Assembly: GCF_018729455.1 (NCBI RefSeq)
Contig: NZ_JAHHZF010000009.1
Location: forward strand, 243,176-307,175
Length of the DNA: 64,000 bases
Source: Prosthecodimorpha staleyi
Lineage (GTDB): Bacteria; Pseudomonadota; Alphaproteobacteria; Rhizobiales; Ancalomicrobiaceae
Direction: 5' to 3'
Position 1 is the stretch's first letter. Each line of letters opens with the position of its first letter. The notes beneath the pieces were generated by a model, which saw nothing but the letters and a program-made list of their open reading frames with translations, ran no database searches and was not told the DNA's origin. Positions 26,442 to 35,605 of this stretch are shown piece after piece. The position numbers and the translations under genes are program-made.

Positions 26442-26911
26442 GTGTAGACCCCGTATTCGAGGCGGACCAGGTGGTCGTCGACCATCTCCGCTCCGGCGGG
26501 CGTACTGAGAAGGTCGAGAGGTCGGTATCCGTCGAAGGCCAGGGCCGGACGTTCCAGCCAATGCTCGGCCTCCTCCTGGGAGCCGAACACGTCGGTGGCA
26601 CGCGTCAGGATTTCGGCGAACTTCCAGGCTCGGCCGCTCTGCTCCCGTCCGAGCGGTTTGGACAGATCCGCCCGGCGGCGCTGGTGCGTCCGGATGCTCA
26701 TGCCGACGGCCTTCTCCAGGGACTCCGTGCGGCCGAGGATCCGCAACTGGTCGACCAGATGATCGAGTGCCGAGGCCGGCAGTCCCTCCAAGATCAACTC
26801 GTGCACCTCCAGCGCGGTGGACACCCGCTTCGAAAGCACGGCGGTGCCGCCAAGCAGATCGCTCACGCGTTGAAGATCATCACGTTTGGCCGAAACCGAA
26901 GCCGTCGCCAT
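26438..26911 (-). CDS. Xre/MbcA/ParS-type antitoxin of the RES pair
   Basis: A 157-residue antitoxin with an N-terminal helical DNA-binding part and a C-terminal toxin-binding DUF2384 segment (FAEILTRATDVFGSQEEAEHWLERPALAFDGYRPLDLLSTPAGAEMVDDHLVRLEYGVYT), which matches the family ending. It precedes and overlaps the RES gene. The start at 26911 is chosen because a composite operator (26925-26955) lies just upstream with a TATATT-like -10; starts at 26929 and 26962 would fall inside the operator. It is expected to autoregulate the operon and neutralise the toxin. Confidence 0.88.
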   Translation of the reverse strand: MATASVSAKRDDLQRVSDLLGGTAVLSKRVSTALEVHELILEGLPASALDHLVDQLRILGRTESLEKAVGMSIRTHQRRRADLSKPLGREQSGRAWKFAEILTRATDVFGSQEEAEHWLERPALAFDGYRPLDLLSTPAGAEMVDDHLVRLEYGVYT

Positions 26912-26924
26912 CACAGCACCCTGT

Positions 26925-26955
26925 GTCATCTGTCGCAAAATATACGACATATGAC
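26925..26955. promoter_or_regulatory. Composite inverted-repeat operator of the toxin-antitoxin operon
   Basis: Outer arms GTCAT/ATGAC and inner arms TGTCG/CGACA are nested around a 9-bp AT-rich spacer, with a single unpaired base between them. It lies 14 bp before the chosen antitoxin start and covers the likely -10 element. Autoregulation by the antitoxin is inferred. Confidence 0.65.
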
Positions 26956-27005
26956 GCGGCATTCAAGCCCGCGCACTGGGGAATGTCGGGCGACCTGGCG
27001 CAATA

Positions 27006-27034
27006 GAAAACGCCCCGGACTTTCGTCCGAGGCG
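27006..27034 (-). terminator. Rho-independent terminator of nrdJ
   Basis: Read leftward, a 10-bp stem (CGCCTCGGAC pairing GTCCGGGGCG, one wobble) closes a GAAA tetraloop and is followed by TTTT. It starts 25 bp after the nrdJ stop codon. Confidence 0.85.
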
Positions 27035-27058
27035 CCATCGTCGGGTTTTGGGGCGAGA

Positions 27059-30000
27059 TCAGCTGCAGCCGCTGGTGCCGCCGCAGGTGTCGCATTTCAG
27101 GCAGGTGCCGTTGCGGACCATGGTGAAGTTGCCGCATTCGCTGCAGGCTTCACCCTCGTAGCCCTTCATGCGGGCTTCCGCGATGCGGGCGCCGATGGCG
27201 GGCTGCGGGCGCTCCTCGGCCTCGGTGCGGCCGGCCGGGACGCTGCGCGTCTCGGTGGCGGCGCCGGCCTTCAGCGCGGTGGCGCCGAAGACATTGGCGA
27301 AGGCGGTGACCACGGCCGGGCCGGACGAGGCCGGGGCGACATTGGTGGCGTTGCGCGGGCCGCTGTCGACCACCTTCAGCCGTTCCTGCACCTTGCCGCG
27401 CACCAGACCGCGGGAGACCACGGCCTCCGGGCCTGGGGTCGGCTTGGCGACGCCTTCGACCACGCCGGACCCCATCGCCGTCGCGCCGATATCCTCGGGC
27501 CGGACATGGGCCAGATCGTGCCGCGCCAGGTAGGACACCGCCAGCTCGCGGAAGACATAGTCGAGGATCGAGGTCGCATTCTTGATCGCCTCGTTGCCCT
27601 GCACCATGCCGGCCGGTTCGAACCGGGTGAAGGTGAAGGCGTCGACATATTCCTCCAGCGGCACGCCATATTGCAGGCCGAGCGAGATCGCGATGGCGAA
27701 ATTGTTCATCAGCGAGCGGAAGGCGGCACCTTCCTTGTGCATGTCGATGAAGATCTCGCCGATGCGGCCGTCGTCATACTCGCCGGTCCTGAGATAGACC
27801 TTGTGGCCGCCGACGATCGCCTTCTGGGTATAGCCCTTGCGCCGGTTCGGCAACTTCTCGCGCTCGCGGATCGCCCGCTCGACGATGCGCTCCACGATCC
27901 GTTCCGCCGCCATCGCGGCCCGTGCCGGAGCCGGGGCCGCGATCATCGCCTCGGCCGCATCCTCCGCCTCGTCCTCGTCATCGGCGAGCAGCTGCGAATT
28001 CAGCGGCTGCGACAGCTTGGAGCCGTCGCGGTAGAGCGCGTTGGCCTTGAGCGCCAGACGCCAGGACAGCGTGTAGGCGTTCTTGGCGTCCTCGACGGTG
28101 GCGTCGTTGGGCATGTTGATGGTCTTGGAGATCGCCCCGGAGATGAAGGGCTGCGCCGCGGCCATCATGCGGATGTGGCTTTCCACCGACAGGAAGCGCT
28201 TGCCCGTGCGGCCGCACGGATTGGCGCAGTCGAACACCGCCAGATGCTCGGCCTTCAGGTGCGGCGCACCCTCGACCGTCATGGCGCCGCAGATATGGAT
28301 GTTGGCGGCCTCGATCTCGGCCTTGGAATAGCCGAGCGCGGTCAGCATGTCGAAAGACGGGCTGTCGAGATCGGCCGCCGTGAAGCCGAGCACCTTGGTG
28401 CAGAACTCCTCGCCGAGCGTCCACTTGTTGAAGGCGAACTTGATGTCGAAGGCCGACTTCAGGCCGCCCTGGATCTTGGCGATCGCCTCGTCGGTGAAGC
28501 CGCGCGCCTTGAGCGACGACGGGTTGACGCCCGGCGCCTGGGCGAGCGAGCCGTGGCCGACCGCATAGGCCTCGATCTCGGCGATCTCGCTCTCGCGATA
28601 GCCGAGGCTGCGCAGGGCCTGCGGCACCGACTGGTTGATGATCTTGAAGTAGCCGCCGCCGGCCAGCTTCTTGAACTTGACCAGCGCGAAGTCCGGCTCG
28701 ATGCCGGTGGTGTCGCAGTCCATGACCAGGCCGATCGTGCCGGTCGGCGCGATCACGGTGACCTGGGCGTTGCGGTAGCCGAACTTCGTGCCGAGCGCCA
28801 GGGCGTCGTCCCAGGCCTTCACGGCCGCCGTGAGCAACGCCTTGTCGGGGCAGGCGCCATTGTCGAGCGGAACCGGCGGGGTGTTCAGCTTCTCGTAGCC
28901 GTCATGTTCGCCGCGCGCCGCCCGGGCATGGTTGCGCATCACGCGCAGCATGTGGTCGGCATTCTCGGCATGGCCCGGGAAGGGGCCGAGTTCCTTGGCC
29001 ATTTCGGCCGAGGTCGCATAGGCCGTGCCGGTCATCACCGCGGAGAGCGCGCCGCAGATGGCGCGGCCTTCCGGGCTGTCATAGGCGATGCCCGACGACA
29101 TCAGGAGGCCGCCGATATTGGCGTAGCCGAGGCCGAGGGTGCGGAACTTGTAGGAAAGCTCCGCGATCGCCCGGGACGGGAACTGCGCCATCAGCACGGA
29201 GACTTCGAGAACCACGGTCCACAGCCGGCAGGTATGGACATAGGCCTCGACATCGAAGCTGCCGTCCTGGCGCCGATAGGGCAGCAGGTTGATCGAGGCC
29301 AGGTTGCAGGCCGTGTCGTCGAGGAACATGTATTCCGAGCACGGATTCGAGGCGACGATCTCGCCGGAGGCCGGGCAGGTGTGCCAGTCGTTGATGGTCG
29401 TATGGAACTGGATGCCCGGATCGGCCGAGGCCCAGGCGGCATGACCAACGGTCTCCCAAAGGTCGCGGGCGCGCAGCGTCTTCTTGACCTTGCCGGTCTG
29501 GCGGAACTTCAGGTCCCACTTGCCGTCCTGCTCGACGGCGCGCAGGAACTCGTCGGTGACACGCACCGAATTGTTCGAGTTCTGGCCCGAGACGGTCAGA
29601 TAGGCTTCCGAATCCCAGTCCGTGTCGTAGGTCGGGAATTCGATGTCCTTGTAGCCCTGGCGCGCGAACTGGATCACGCGCTTGATGTAGTTCTCAGGGA
29701 CAAGGCTCTTCTTGGCGGCGCGGATCTCGCGCTTCAGCGCCGGGTTCTTCAGCGGGTCGTAGCAATCCTCGCCCGAGCCGTCGCAGTTGACGCAGGCCTT
29801 CATGATCGCGCCGAGGTGCCGGGAGACGATCTTGGAGCCGGTCACCAGCGCGGCGACCTTCTGCTCCTCCTTCACCTTCCAGTTGATATAGTCCTCGATG
29901 TCGGGATGGTCGATGTCGACCACGACCATCTTGGCGGCGCGGCGGGTGGTGCCGCCCGACTTGATCGCGCCGGCGGCACGGTCGCCGATCTTCAGGAAGC

Positions 30001-30766
30001 TCATCAGGCCGGACGAGCGGCCGCCGCCGGAGAGCCGTTCGCCCTCGCCGCGCAGCTTGGAGAAGTTGGAGCCGGTACCGGAACCGTATTTGAACAGGCG
30101 CGCCTCGCGCACCCACAGATCCATGATGCCGTTCTCGTTGACGAGGTCGTCGTCGACGGACTGGATGAAGCAGGCATGCGGCTGGGGATGCTCGTAGGCG
30201 GTCTCCGAGCGGGTCAGCTTGCCGGTCCGATAGTCGACGTAGAAATGGCCCTGGCTCGGGCCGTCGATGCCATAGGCCCAGTGCAGGCCGGTATTGAACC
30301 ATTGCGGGCTGTTGGGGGCGACGAGCTGCATCGCCAGCATGTAGCAGAGCTCGTCATGGAAGGTGCGGGCGTCGGCCTCGGCGTCGAAATAGCCGCCCTT
30401 CCAGCCCCAATAGGTCCAGGTGCCGGCGAGGCGGTCGAAGACCTGGCGGGCGTCGATCTCCGAGCCGGTCCGCTCGGACGCGGGCAGGGGGGCGAGCGCG
30501 GCCTCGTCGGCCACCGAGCGCCACAGCCAGGAGGGAACGGTCTCCTCCTCGACGCGCTTCAGGCGGGTCGGCACACCGGCCTTGCGGAAATACTTCTGGG
30601 CGAGAATGTCCGCCGCCACCTGGCTCCACTGCGCCGGCACCGCGATGCCGTCGAGCTTGAAGACGACCGAACCGTCAGGGTTGCGGATCTCGCTCGTCGT
30701 GGTTCGGAATTCGATCGCTGCATACGGCGATAGACCCGCCGTCGTGAAGCGCCGCTCGATGCGCAT
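27059..30766 (-). CDS. nrdJ: Vitamin B12-dependent (class II) ribonucleoside-diphosphate reductase
   Basis: A 1235-residue class II ribonucleotide reductase of the long alphaproteobacterial form. Landmarks: N-terminal [22 protein letters not shown], the active-site cysteine regions around [43 protein letters not shown], and a C-terminal zinc-ribbon-like tail with [14 protein letters not shown] and terminal SGCS, the redox cysteines. It converts ribonucleotides to deoxyribonucleotides with adenosylcobalamin. ATG 30766 matches family N-termini; a TTG five codons upstream is less likely. Two NrdR boxes lie about 190-240 bp upstream, and a hairpin terminator follows. Antisense frames over 1400 codons long are artefacts of GC bias. 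Confidence 0.97.
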   Translation of the reverse strand: MRIERRFTTAGLSPYAAIEFRTTTSEIRNPDGSVVFKLDGIAVPAQWSQVAADILAQKYFRKAGVPTRLKRVEEETVPSWLWRSVADEAALAPLPASERTGSEIDARQVFDRLAGTWTYWGWKGGYFDAEADARTFHDELCYMLAMQLVAPNSPQWFNTGLHWAYGIDGPSQGHFYVDYRTGKLTRSETAYEHPQPHACFIQSVDDDLVNENGIMDLWVREARLFKYGSGTGSNFSKLRGEGERLSGGGRSSGLMSFLKIGDRAAGAIKSGGTTRRAAKMVVVDIDHPDIEDYINWKVKEEQKVAALVTGSKIVSRHLGAIMKACVNCDGSGEDCYDPLKNPALKREIRAAKKSLVPENYIKRVIQFARQGYKDIEFPTYDTDWDSEAYLTVSGQNSNNSVRVTDEFLRAVEQDGKWDLKFRQTGKVKKTLRARDLWETVGHAAWASADPGIQFHTTINDWHTCPASGEIVASNPCSEYMFLDDTACNLASINLLPYRRQDGSFDVEAYVHTCRLWTVVLEVSVLMAQFPSRAIAELSYKFRTLGLGYANIGGLLMSSGIAYDSPEGRAICGALSAVMTGTAYATSAEMAKELGPFPGHAENADHMLRVMRNHARAARGEHDGYEKLNTPPVPLDNGACPDKALLTAAVKAWDDALALGTKFGYRNAQVTVIAPTGTIGLVMDCDTTGIEPDFALVKFKKLAGGGYFKIINQSVPQALRSLGYRESEIAEIEAYAVGHGSLAQAPGVNPSSLKARGFTDEAIAKIQGGLKSAFDIKFAFNKWTLGEEFCTKVLGFTAADLDSPSFDMLTALGYSKAEIEAANIHICGAMTVEGAPHLKAEHLAVFDCANPCGRTGKRFLSVESHIRMMAAAQPFISGAISKTINMPNDATVEDAKNAYTLSWRLALKANALYRDGSKLSQPLNSQLLADDEDEAEDAAEAMIAAPAPARAAMAAERIVERIVERAIREREKLPNRRKGYTQKAIVGGHKVYLRTGEYDDGRIGEIFIDMHKEGAAFRSLMNNFAIAISLGLQYGVPLEEYVDAFTFTRFEPAGMVQGNEAIKNATSILDYVFRELAVSYLARHDLAHVRPEDIGATAMGSGVVEGVAKPTPGPEAVVSRGLVRGKVQERLKVVDSGPRNATNVAPASSGPAVVTAFANVFGATALKAGAATETRSVPAGRTEAEERPQPAIGARIAEARMKGYEGEACSECGNFTMVRNGTCLKCDTCGGTSGCS

Positions 30767-30954
30767 CGTGTCGACCCCCAATGGTGATCGGACCTCACGA
30801 GCCCGATCCTAGCATGATGGAGGCGCCCTGTCGGGTCGCCATCCTGTCCCCGCCCGTCGGCCGTTACGCCGCAGGCCCTATCGTTCTTCTTCTTCCGCCC
30901 CGATGGACGCGGCCGGTCGGATTGGTCCGACTCTGGCTTCGAATCGCCGCGCCG

Positions 30955-30970
30955 CGTCTCTATGTAGTGT
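30955..30970. promoter_or_regulatory. NrdR box 1 (distal spacing partner)
   Basis: The 16-mer ending TCTCTATGTAGTGT agrees with the published NrdR consensus acaCwAtATaTwGtgt at about 11 positions. It is 32 bp from the stronger box, start to start, about three helical turns, the usual arrangement for NrdR. Confidence 0.7.
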
Positions 30971-30986
30971 CTCAGGCTCGGCCTGG

Positions 30987-31002
30987 CCACTAAATATAGT
31001 GT
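30987..31002. promoter_or_regulatory. NrdR box 2 (strong match)
   Basis: CCACTAAATATAGTGT matches the NrdR consensus at about 14 of 16 positions. With the neighbouring box it is expected to mediate ATP/dATP-dependent repression of nrdJ by NrdR. Confidence 0.85.
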
Positions 31003-31475
31003 TAATGCCCGGCCGATTACGCAGCCCCCTGAAACACGCGCAAAAATCGGCTGGGCGCCGATCCGGAAGATCCGCGACCCGATCCGATTTCAGTACATTT
31101 TCAGGAACTTATGCCGGATCTTTCACGGCCGGAGGGGCCGCGATCCGATGGCTTCGAAGCTAGTCCGAGTCTGTTTGGGAGGTCAAGACTTGGGGGCGTC
31201 GCTCCCTTCAGCCGGCTATATGTTGGGTCGGACGGTGTGGATAACGGGGAGGAGCGGCGAATTCGCCAATCGGGCCGGGTCCTTGCCGGCGAAGACCGGC
31301 CGGGTCCGGGGGGGCGATTGCGACAATTCGATCGAAACTCGCGCGGACGCGGCAACCGACACTTAAGCCGACCGTGGCAGGATCGCGACAGGTCGGCCGG
31401 GTCCCTCGGATCGCGGGCCAAATCGTTTGCAGCGCTCGCGAACCCGCGGCGGATGCGACGATGGCGAGGTAGCCC
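31003..31475. other. Noncoding stretch upstream of the receiver gene
   Basis: Together with 30767-30954 this forms a 709-bp divergent region. No gene or riboswitch could be supported. Base composition is patchier than in the coding DNA, with GATCCG-rich segments around 31060-31160; promoter elements of the receiver gene presumably lie here. Confidence 0.3.
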
Positions 31476-32219
31476 ATGCGGCATCATCGGGCCTTCGGGC
31501 TCGCTCTCGAATCGCTCGATGTGGTCGTCGTCGACGATTCGCGTCCGATGCAGGCGATCCTCCGATCGATTCTGCATGGCTGCCGTGTTGCGCGCGTGCG
31601 CTGCTTCGACAGCGCCGAGGACGCGCTCGCCGCCATGGCGGTCGAACCGCCGCATCTCGCGATCGTCGATTGGCGCATGAAGCCGACCAGCGGGCTCAAA
31701 CTGGTGCGCACCATGCGCCAAGCCAAGGCCGGGGCGCTGGCGCTGGTGCCGGTCATCCTGGTCACCGCCCATCCGACCTTGCGCCTGATCCGGCATGCCA
31801 TCCTGTGCGGCATCCAGTCGGTGATCGCCAAGCCCTTCGCGCCGAACACGCTGGTCACCCGGATCCTGTCCATCCTGGCGGACGACCGCCGCTTCGATCT
31901 CGACGAAACCGGCGGCGTCTTACATCTGGAGGGCACGCTCCGTCTGCTCGCCGCCCAGAAGACGCGCTGGAACGCCCTGCGCGGCCTGCCGGAGGACGAC
32001 GACACGCTGGTGCTTGGCACCCCTTCGGAGCGCCGTCGGCCGCCCGTGGAGGTTCCGTATCGGCCCCATCCGGTTCCGCCCGATCCGCATCTGGCCGATC
32101 CCTACCGGCCCGCCGACGGGCAGGGCACGGCGGCGTCTACCCCTCGCACCGCCTTCGCGGCGATACGCAGGCGCTCCGACGATCGTGCGACTGGACAGGC
32201 CGGCGCCGAGGCGCCATAA
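31476..32219 (+). CDS. Response regulator receiver-domain protein with unstructured tail
   Basis: A 247-residue protein. Residues about 15-135 form a CheY-like receiver: acidic pocket VVVVDDS, phosphoacceptor Asp in LAIVDWRMKP, Thr in VILVTAH and Lys in IAKPF. No output domain follows; instead about 110 residues rich in Pro, Arg and Asp appear disordered. It therefore likely works as a phosphorylation-dependent interaction partner rather than a DNA binder. No histidine kinase is nearby. ATG 31476 has a GAGG site. The partner and signal are unknown. Confidence 0.87.
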   Translation: MRHHRAFGLALESLDVVVVDDSRPMQAILRSILHGCRVARVRCFDSAEDALAAMAVEPPHLAIVDWRMKPTSGLKLVRTMRQAKAGALALVPVILVTAHPTLRLIRHAILCGIQSVIAKPFAPNTLVTRILSILADDRRFDLDETGGVLHLEGTLRLLAAQKTRWNALRGLPEDDDTLVLGTPSERRRPPVEVPYRPHPVPPDPHLADPYRPADGQGTAASTPRTAFAAIRRRSDDRATGQAGAEAP

Positions 32220-32339
32220 ACGCCCCGTTCCTGGTGTTCCGCCGCGGCTTGCGGGCGGCGCACCGACACCCATGCCGGCACCGGGACCGCAGCGGGACAG
32301 CCCGCCGCCCCGGCATCCGGTTTCCGGGATGCGCGCGCG

Positions 32340-32747
32340 ATGATCGATTTCCTGCTGAAACTCTTCACCTGGTGGAACGGGCACACCATCGGCACGATGG
32401 TGCATACCCGCCGCAACGGCGAACTGGTCGGTCACGACGAGTTCGGCAACGCCTATTACCGGACCAAGGGCGGGGCGATCGATCCGACCCTCGGCGTCCA
32501 GCGGCGCTGGGTGATCTATGCCGGCTATGCCGAACCGACCACCATCCCGCCGGGCTGGTTCGGCTGGATGCATCACCGCACCGACGTGATCCCGAGCCGC
32601 GACGGCCACCGCGTGCGCGAATGGGAACTGCCGCATCAGCCGAATCTCACGGGCACGCCGGGTGCCTACCGCCCGAAGGGCTCGATCCTCGGGACTGCCC
32701 GGCGCGCGAGCGCCTCGGCCGACTATCAGGCCTGGCAGCCGAAGTGA
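32340..32747 (+). CDS. NADH:ubiquinone oxidoreductase subunit NDUFA12 (17.2 kDa subunit)
   Basis: A 135-residue NDUFA12/B17.2 family protein, a supernumerary complex I subunit shared by alphaproteobacteria and mitochondria. The core TRRNGELVGHDEFGNAYYR, RRWVIYAGYAEPTTIPPGWFGWMHHRTD and HQPNLTGTPGAYRP is intact. It binds the peripheral arm of complex I at the membrane side. It starts the conserved neighbourhood leading through DUF2155 to aat-accC-accB. A terminator-like hairpin is found about 135 bp downstream. Confidence 0.95.
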   Translation: MIDFLLKLFTWWNGHTIGTMVHTRRNGELVGHDEFGNAYYRTKGGAIDPTLGVQRRWVIYAGYAEPTTIPPGWFGWMHHRTDVIPSRDGHRVREWELPHQPNLTGTPGAYRPKGSILGTARRASASADYQAWQPK

Positions 32748-32880
32748 CGGCGGCAGCCTGACCGGCGGCGCGCGGCCTTCCCTGTCCCTCGGCGAAATCG
32801 AGGCTTCTGAGAGGGGAGAAGGGGCGCTTCCCGGGCGATGCCGGCCGGCTTCGACCGTTGAACATCGAGCGTGTCGAAGA

Positions 32881-32907
32881 GGCCGGGCCGGATCAGCCCG
32901 GCCTTTT
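32881..32907 (+). terminator. Rho-independent terminator downstream of the NDUFA12 gene
   Basis: An 8-bp perfect stem GGCCGGGC/GCCCGGCC with a 7-base loop is followed by TTTT. It lies in the 309-bp gap 32748-33056, which holds no gene. Confidence 0.8.
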
Positions 32908-33056
32908 GCAATGGGACGATCTTGTCGCGCTTGCCGAGCGTCGGCGGCCATCTTCGACCATCAAAGCCGCGGCCCCGCTCGCTTGCGAAGATCGCCGCAG
33001 GCAAAGCCGGTCAAGCGAGCGGTGCGGAAGAGGCTCCTTCCACCGCCGGCTTCCGA

Positions 33057-33308
33057 TCAATGCACCGTGCTGCGCGGCCGCTCGATGGCGTCGAGCGTCG
33101 CATCCGGCACTAGGCGCCGGCGACAGGTCCCGTCGCCATCCGGTTCGACCGGCGCGCGGCGGACGCGCCCGATCGGATCGACCCATGTGGCGAAAGCCGT
33201 GTAGTCGTCGAAGGAGAGCAGGTCCTGATCCCGATCGACCGCCGCCGTGCGGGCCGCGCGCGGCAGGATGTTGACGCCCGGGCGCAGGCGGGGAGGCTTC
33301 GCACTCAT
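33057..33308 (-). CDS. Hypothetical 83-residue protein coupled to a lipoprotein gene
   Basis: A small protein (MSAKPPRLRPGVNILPRAARTAAV...) whose ATG overlaps the stop of the lipoprotein gene upstream (ATGA), the main argument that it is real. It has no signal peptide or membrane segment; it contains DDYTAFATWVDPIGRVRRAPVEPDGDG and ends in a basic tail. No family is recognised. Codon bias resembles the neighbours. It could be a partner or chaperone of the lipoprotein, but nothing in the sequence proves it. Confidence 0.55.
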   Translation of the reverse strand: MSAKPPRLRPGVNILPRAARTAAVDRDQDLLSFDDYTAFATWVDPIGRVRRAPVEPDGDGTCRRRLVPDATLDAIERPRSTVH

Positions 33309-33991
33309 CGGATCACCCGGAGACGTTCGCCCGGCGTCGTACCGCGCAGCAGCGCGGTCGCGTCGGGGGCGGGACTCGATCCGGCACAGCGGATCAGCGT
33401 GAAGGCCTTGGCCAGTGTTGCCCGATCCTCCTCGGGACCGATTTCCCGACCGTCGCGTTCGCGATAGCCGGCAAGCGGCCGGCCACGCTCGTCGGTCGCG
33501 CCGACGAAACGGACGAAGCCCGGCTCGGCCAGATTGAGCGTGACCAGGAGACGGCGCCGGCCGAGGCTGGTTTTCTCCTCCAACCGCAGCCGCAGTTGGC
33601 CTGCGGCGGCCGGGTGCCACTCGATCACCGTGAAGGCGGCATGATGCCAGCGGCCGGCCTTGACCTCGACGGCGTTCGGCTTCAGCGCCAGCTTCGCCTG
33701 GCCCTCGCCGCAGCCGACATTGCGCGCCGGCAGCCAGCGACCACCATCGGCCCAGATCCATGTCCCCTCGACGGGGAAGCGGCGACCGGTGGGGGCGGCG
33801 CCGGCTGGGACGATTCCGGTGGGGGTGGTCGCTGTCTGCGCGGCGGCAAGAGGTTTGTCGGCAAGCGGGGTGGTTGCCGGGCCGGTGCCGTCCGCGGTGG
33901 CGGCGGCTGCGGCGCCGGCGAATCCGGTCTCGTCCGAGCAGCCGGCCAAGGCGGCGGCCAAAAGGACGGAAAGGCAGAATCGCACCGGCAT
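33305..33991 (-). CDS. Putative lipoprotein of unknown function
   Basis: A 228-residue protein with an N-terminal lipoprotein signal: MPVRFCLSVLLAAALAGC, giving lipobox LAGC and an N-terminal cysteine at residue 18. An Ala/Thr/Pro-rich linker to about residue 60 follows, then a beta-rich domain (TWIWADGGRWLPARNVGCGEGQAKLALKPNAVEVKAGRWHHAAFTVIEWHP) reminiscent of small periplasmic beta-barrel domains. No enzyme motif is evident. The start at 33991 is chosen for the signal peptide; upstream in-frame codons would destroy it. Translationally coupled to the 83-residue gene. Probably anchored in the periplasm or outer membrane. Confidence 0.75.
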   Translation of the reverse strand: MPVRFCLSVLLAAALAGCSDETGFAGAAAAATADGTGPATTPLADKPLAAAQTATTPTGIVPAGAAPTGRRFPVEGTWIWADGGRWLPARNVGCGEGQAKLALKPNAVEVKAGRWHHAAFTVIEWHPAAAGQLRLRLEEKTSLGRRRLLVTLNLAEPGFVRFVGATDERGRPLAGYRERDGREIGPEEDRATLAKAFTLIRCAGSSPAPDATALLRGTTPGERLRVIR

Positions 33992-34395
33992 GACGCCGAA
34001 CCCCGGATGAAAGAGCCTTGCGTGCACCCGACCCTCCCGTCGCCACCCGCTTTCGAGGGCCATTGGGGCCGTTCACGCTTAAGGCCTGCTCAAGGGGCAG
34101 GGTGAATCGGGCGTCAAGGTTAAGGACGCGCTGACGGCATCCTTTCGATGCCGACGCCGGCCGGGCGGGAGGTCGGCGGTGCCATCATCCCCCGCCGCCT
34201 GAATCTCGCCTTTTCGCCCCGCTAGACGCGTGCTATGTGGCCGACGCCGTCGGAAGCCTTCAGCGGGTGACGGCGCGGCCGGACGGGCCGAGGCAAGCCG
34301 CTTCCGGGCGGTCAGCCGCCGGGTCGAGACTTCTGAAAATGGCACGTCCGGCGGGGCATTTCCGGCAGGGCAGGGCAGGGACAAGCGGACGCGGC

Positions 34396-34869
34396 ATGAC
34401 GGGCGGACGGACTCTTCGGGCGCATATCCTGGTGGCCGCGCTCGCGGCCGGAACGATTGCGCTGGGCGGAGCCGCCTTCGCGCAGAGCCAGGGGCGCCGC
34501 CAGCCGCCGCCGTCGCCCGACGACGGCACCAAGATCTCGCAGCCGATCGCCAACTTCTCCGGGCTCGACAAGATCACCGGCCGGATCATCGCCTTCGACG
34601 TGGCAATCAACGAGACGGTCCAGTTCGGCGCCCTGCAGGTGACCCCGCGCGTCTGCTATTCGCGCCCGCAGACCATCGCGCCCTTGACCACCACCTTCGT
34701 CGAAGTCGACGAGATCACGCTCGACAACAAGATCCGCCGTATCTTCACCGGCTGGATGTTCGCCGACAGCCCTGGCCTGCACGCCGTCGAGCACCCCGTC
34801 TACGACATCTGGCTGACCGCCTGCAAAGCCACCTCCAGCGACGTCCCGGCGACCGCGGTCAAGCAGTAG
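34396..34869 (+). CDS. DUF2155 domain-containing secreted protein
   Basis: A 157-residue protein with a signal peptide (about 1-31, ending GGAAFAQ) and a DUF2155 domain: ANFSGLDKITGRIIAFDVAINETVQFGALQVTPRVCYSRP followed by TTTFVEVDEI and IFTGWMFADSPGLHAVEHPVYDIWLTAC. The two cysteines could form a disulfide. In alphaproteobacteria this gene usually lies between the NDUFA12 gene and aat, which is nearly the case here. Function is unknown; periplasmic location is inferred from the signal peptide. The longer frame starting upstream would remove the signal peptide from the N-terminus. Confidence 0.9.
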   Translation: MTGGRTLRAHILVAALAAGTIALGGAAFAQSQGRRQPPPSPDDGTKISQPIANFSGLDKITGRIIAFDVAINETVQFGALQVTPRVCYSRPQTIAPLTTTFVEVDEITLDNKIRRIFTGWMFADSPGLHAVEHPVYDIWLTACKATSSDVPATAVKQ

Positions 34870-34881
34870 ATAGTCGAAAAT

Positions 34882-35544
34882 CTACGAGTCACGGTTGACG
34901 GCATATGCCAGAACCGCCACGCCGGGCCAGAAGTTGCCGTCGCTTCCTTCGATGAATCGCGTCGATTGTGGAAAACTCCACCCTATCAGCCCGGCATCAC
35001 CGTATGTACTTTGGATGCTCTCGACGTATCGGTCGATAATTATCTTCGGATTTTTCTTGAATTCAAAGAGACTATCACTCTTGCATGACGGAGCCAGAAA
35101 AACAACTGCAACCCGGGTCCCGTCATGGACGTCTCGAGCGTCTTCCTTCGCACTGACAATCGCATCCTGGATGGTGGTATTGGACCCTTCCGAGAAGATA
35201 TCGTCCCAGCGATGCTTCGCCTCAATGGCGAAATAGAAATCGCGCCCTTTGATGTACAGGTCGGCTCGCCCCGGTCGCGCTTTCGGGCCGAATCCCTTTT
35301 CCGCTGCGTATTCTTCAATCCCCACAGCGCCGGCCACCCATGCGGCGCTGCACAGAACCGATACGTTCGGACGCTCACCGTAGTAGTAGGCGGCATCGTC
35401 GCCGTTGTGAAAAGTTGAATAGGCGACGACGCAATCGGCCCAAGTCTGGACGATGGGCTCCAGCGCCTTCAATCGGCTCGAACGCAGGGATGTTCCGGTA
35501 AGATGCATGACGTCATCCAGGAGTCGTGTAATTGCTCCCGTCAA
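34882..35544 (-). CDS. Hypothetical protein with PD-(D/E)XK nuclease-like signature, low GC
   Basis: A 220-residue protein not assigned to a named family. A GRADLYIKGRDFYFAIEAKHRW segment (Asp, then Glu-x-Lys on the next strand) resembles the PD-(D/E)XK nuclease core, and a SAKEDARDVHDGTRVAVVFLAP strand follows as expected for the fold. Base composition is clearly AT-richer than all neighbours, with rare codons such as TTA and ATA-type triplets, pointing to horizontal acquisition. It lies tail to tail with the DUF2155 gene and breaks the usual DUF2155-aat adjacency. A defence or restriction role is possible but unproven. Confidence 0.75.
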   Translation of the reverse strand: MTGAITRLLDDVMHLTGTSLRSSRLKALEPIVQTWADCVVAYSTFHNGDDAAYYYGERPNVSVLCSAAWVAGAVGIEEYAAEKGFGPKARPGRADLYIKGRDFYFAIEAKHRWDDIFSEGSNTTIQDAIVSAKEDARDVHDGTRVAVVFLAPSCKSDSLFEFKKNPKIIIDRYVESIQSTYGDAGLIGWSFPQSTRFIEGSDGNFWPGVAVLAYAVNRDS

Positions 35545-35605
35545 ACCATAATCCGAAACCGAACAACAATCTAGGGTGTCACCCTCTCGCGTGGCAGACC
35601 TAGCC

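Noticed and set aside
26435..30733. A 1432-codon open frame antisense to nrdJ
   Set aside because: nrdJ is unmistakable on the other strand; the frame lacks any recognisable domain and arises from high GC3 codon bias.
30782..30954. Possible cobalamin riboswitch in the nrdJ leader
   Set aside because: No B12-box-like conserved element could be found on the nrdJ strand; NrdR boxes explain regulation.
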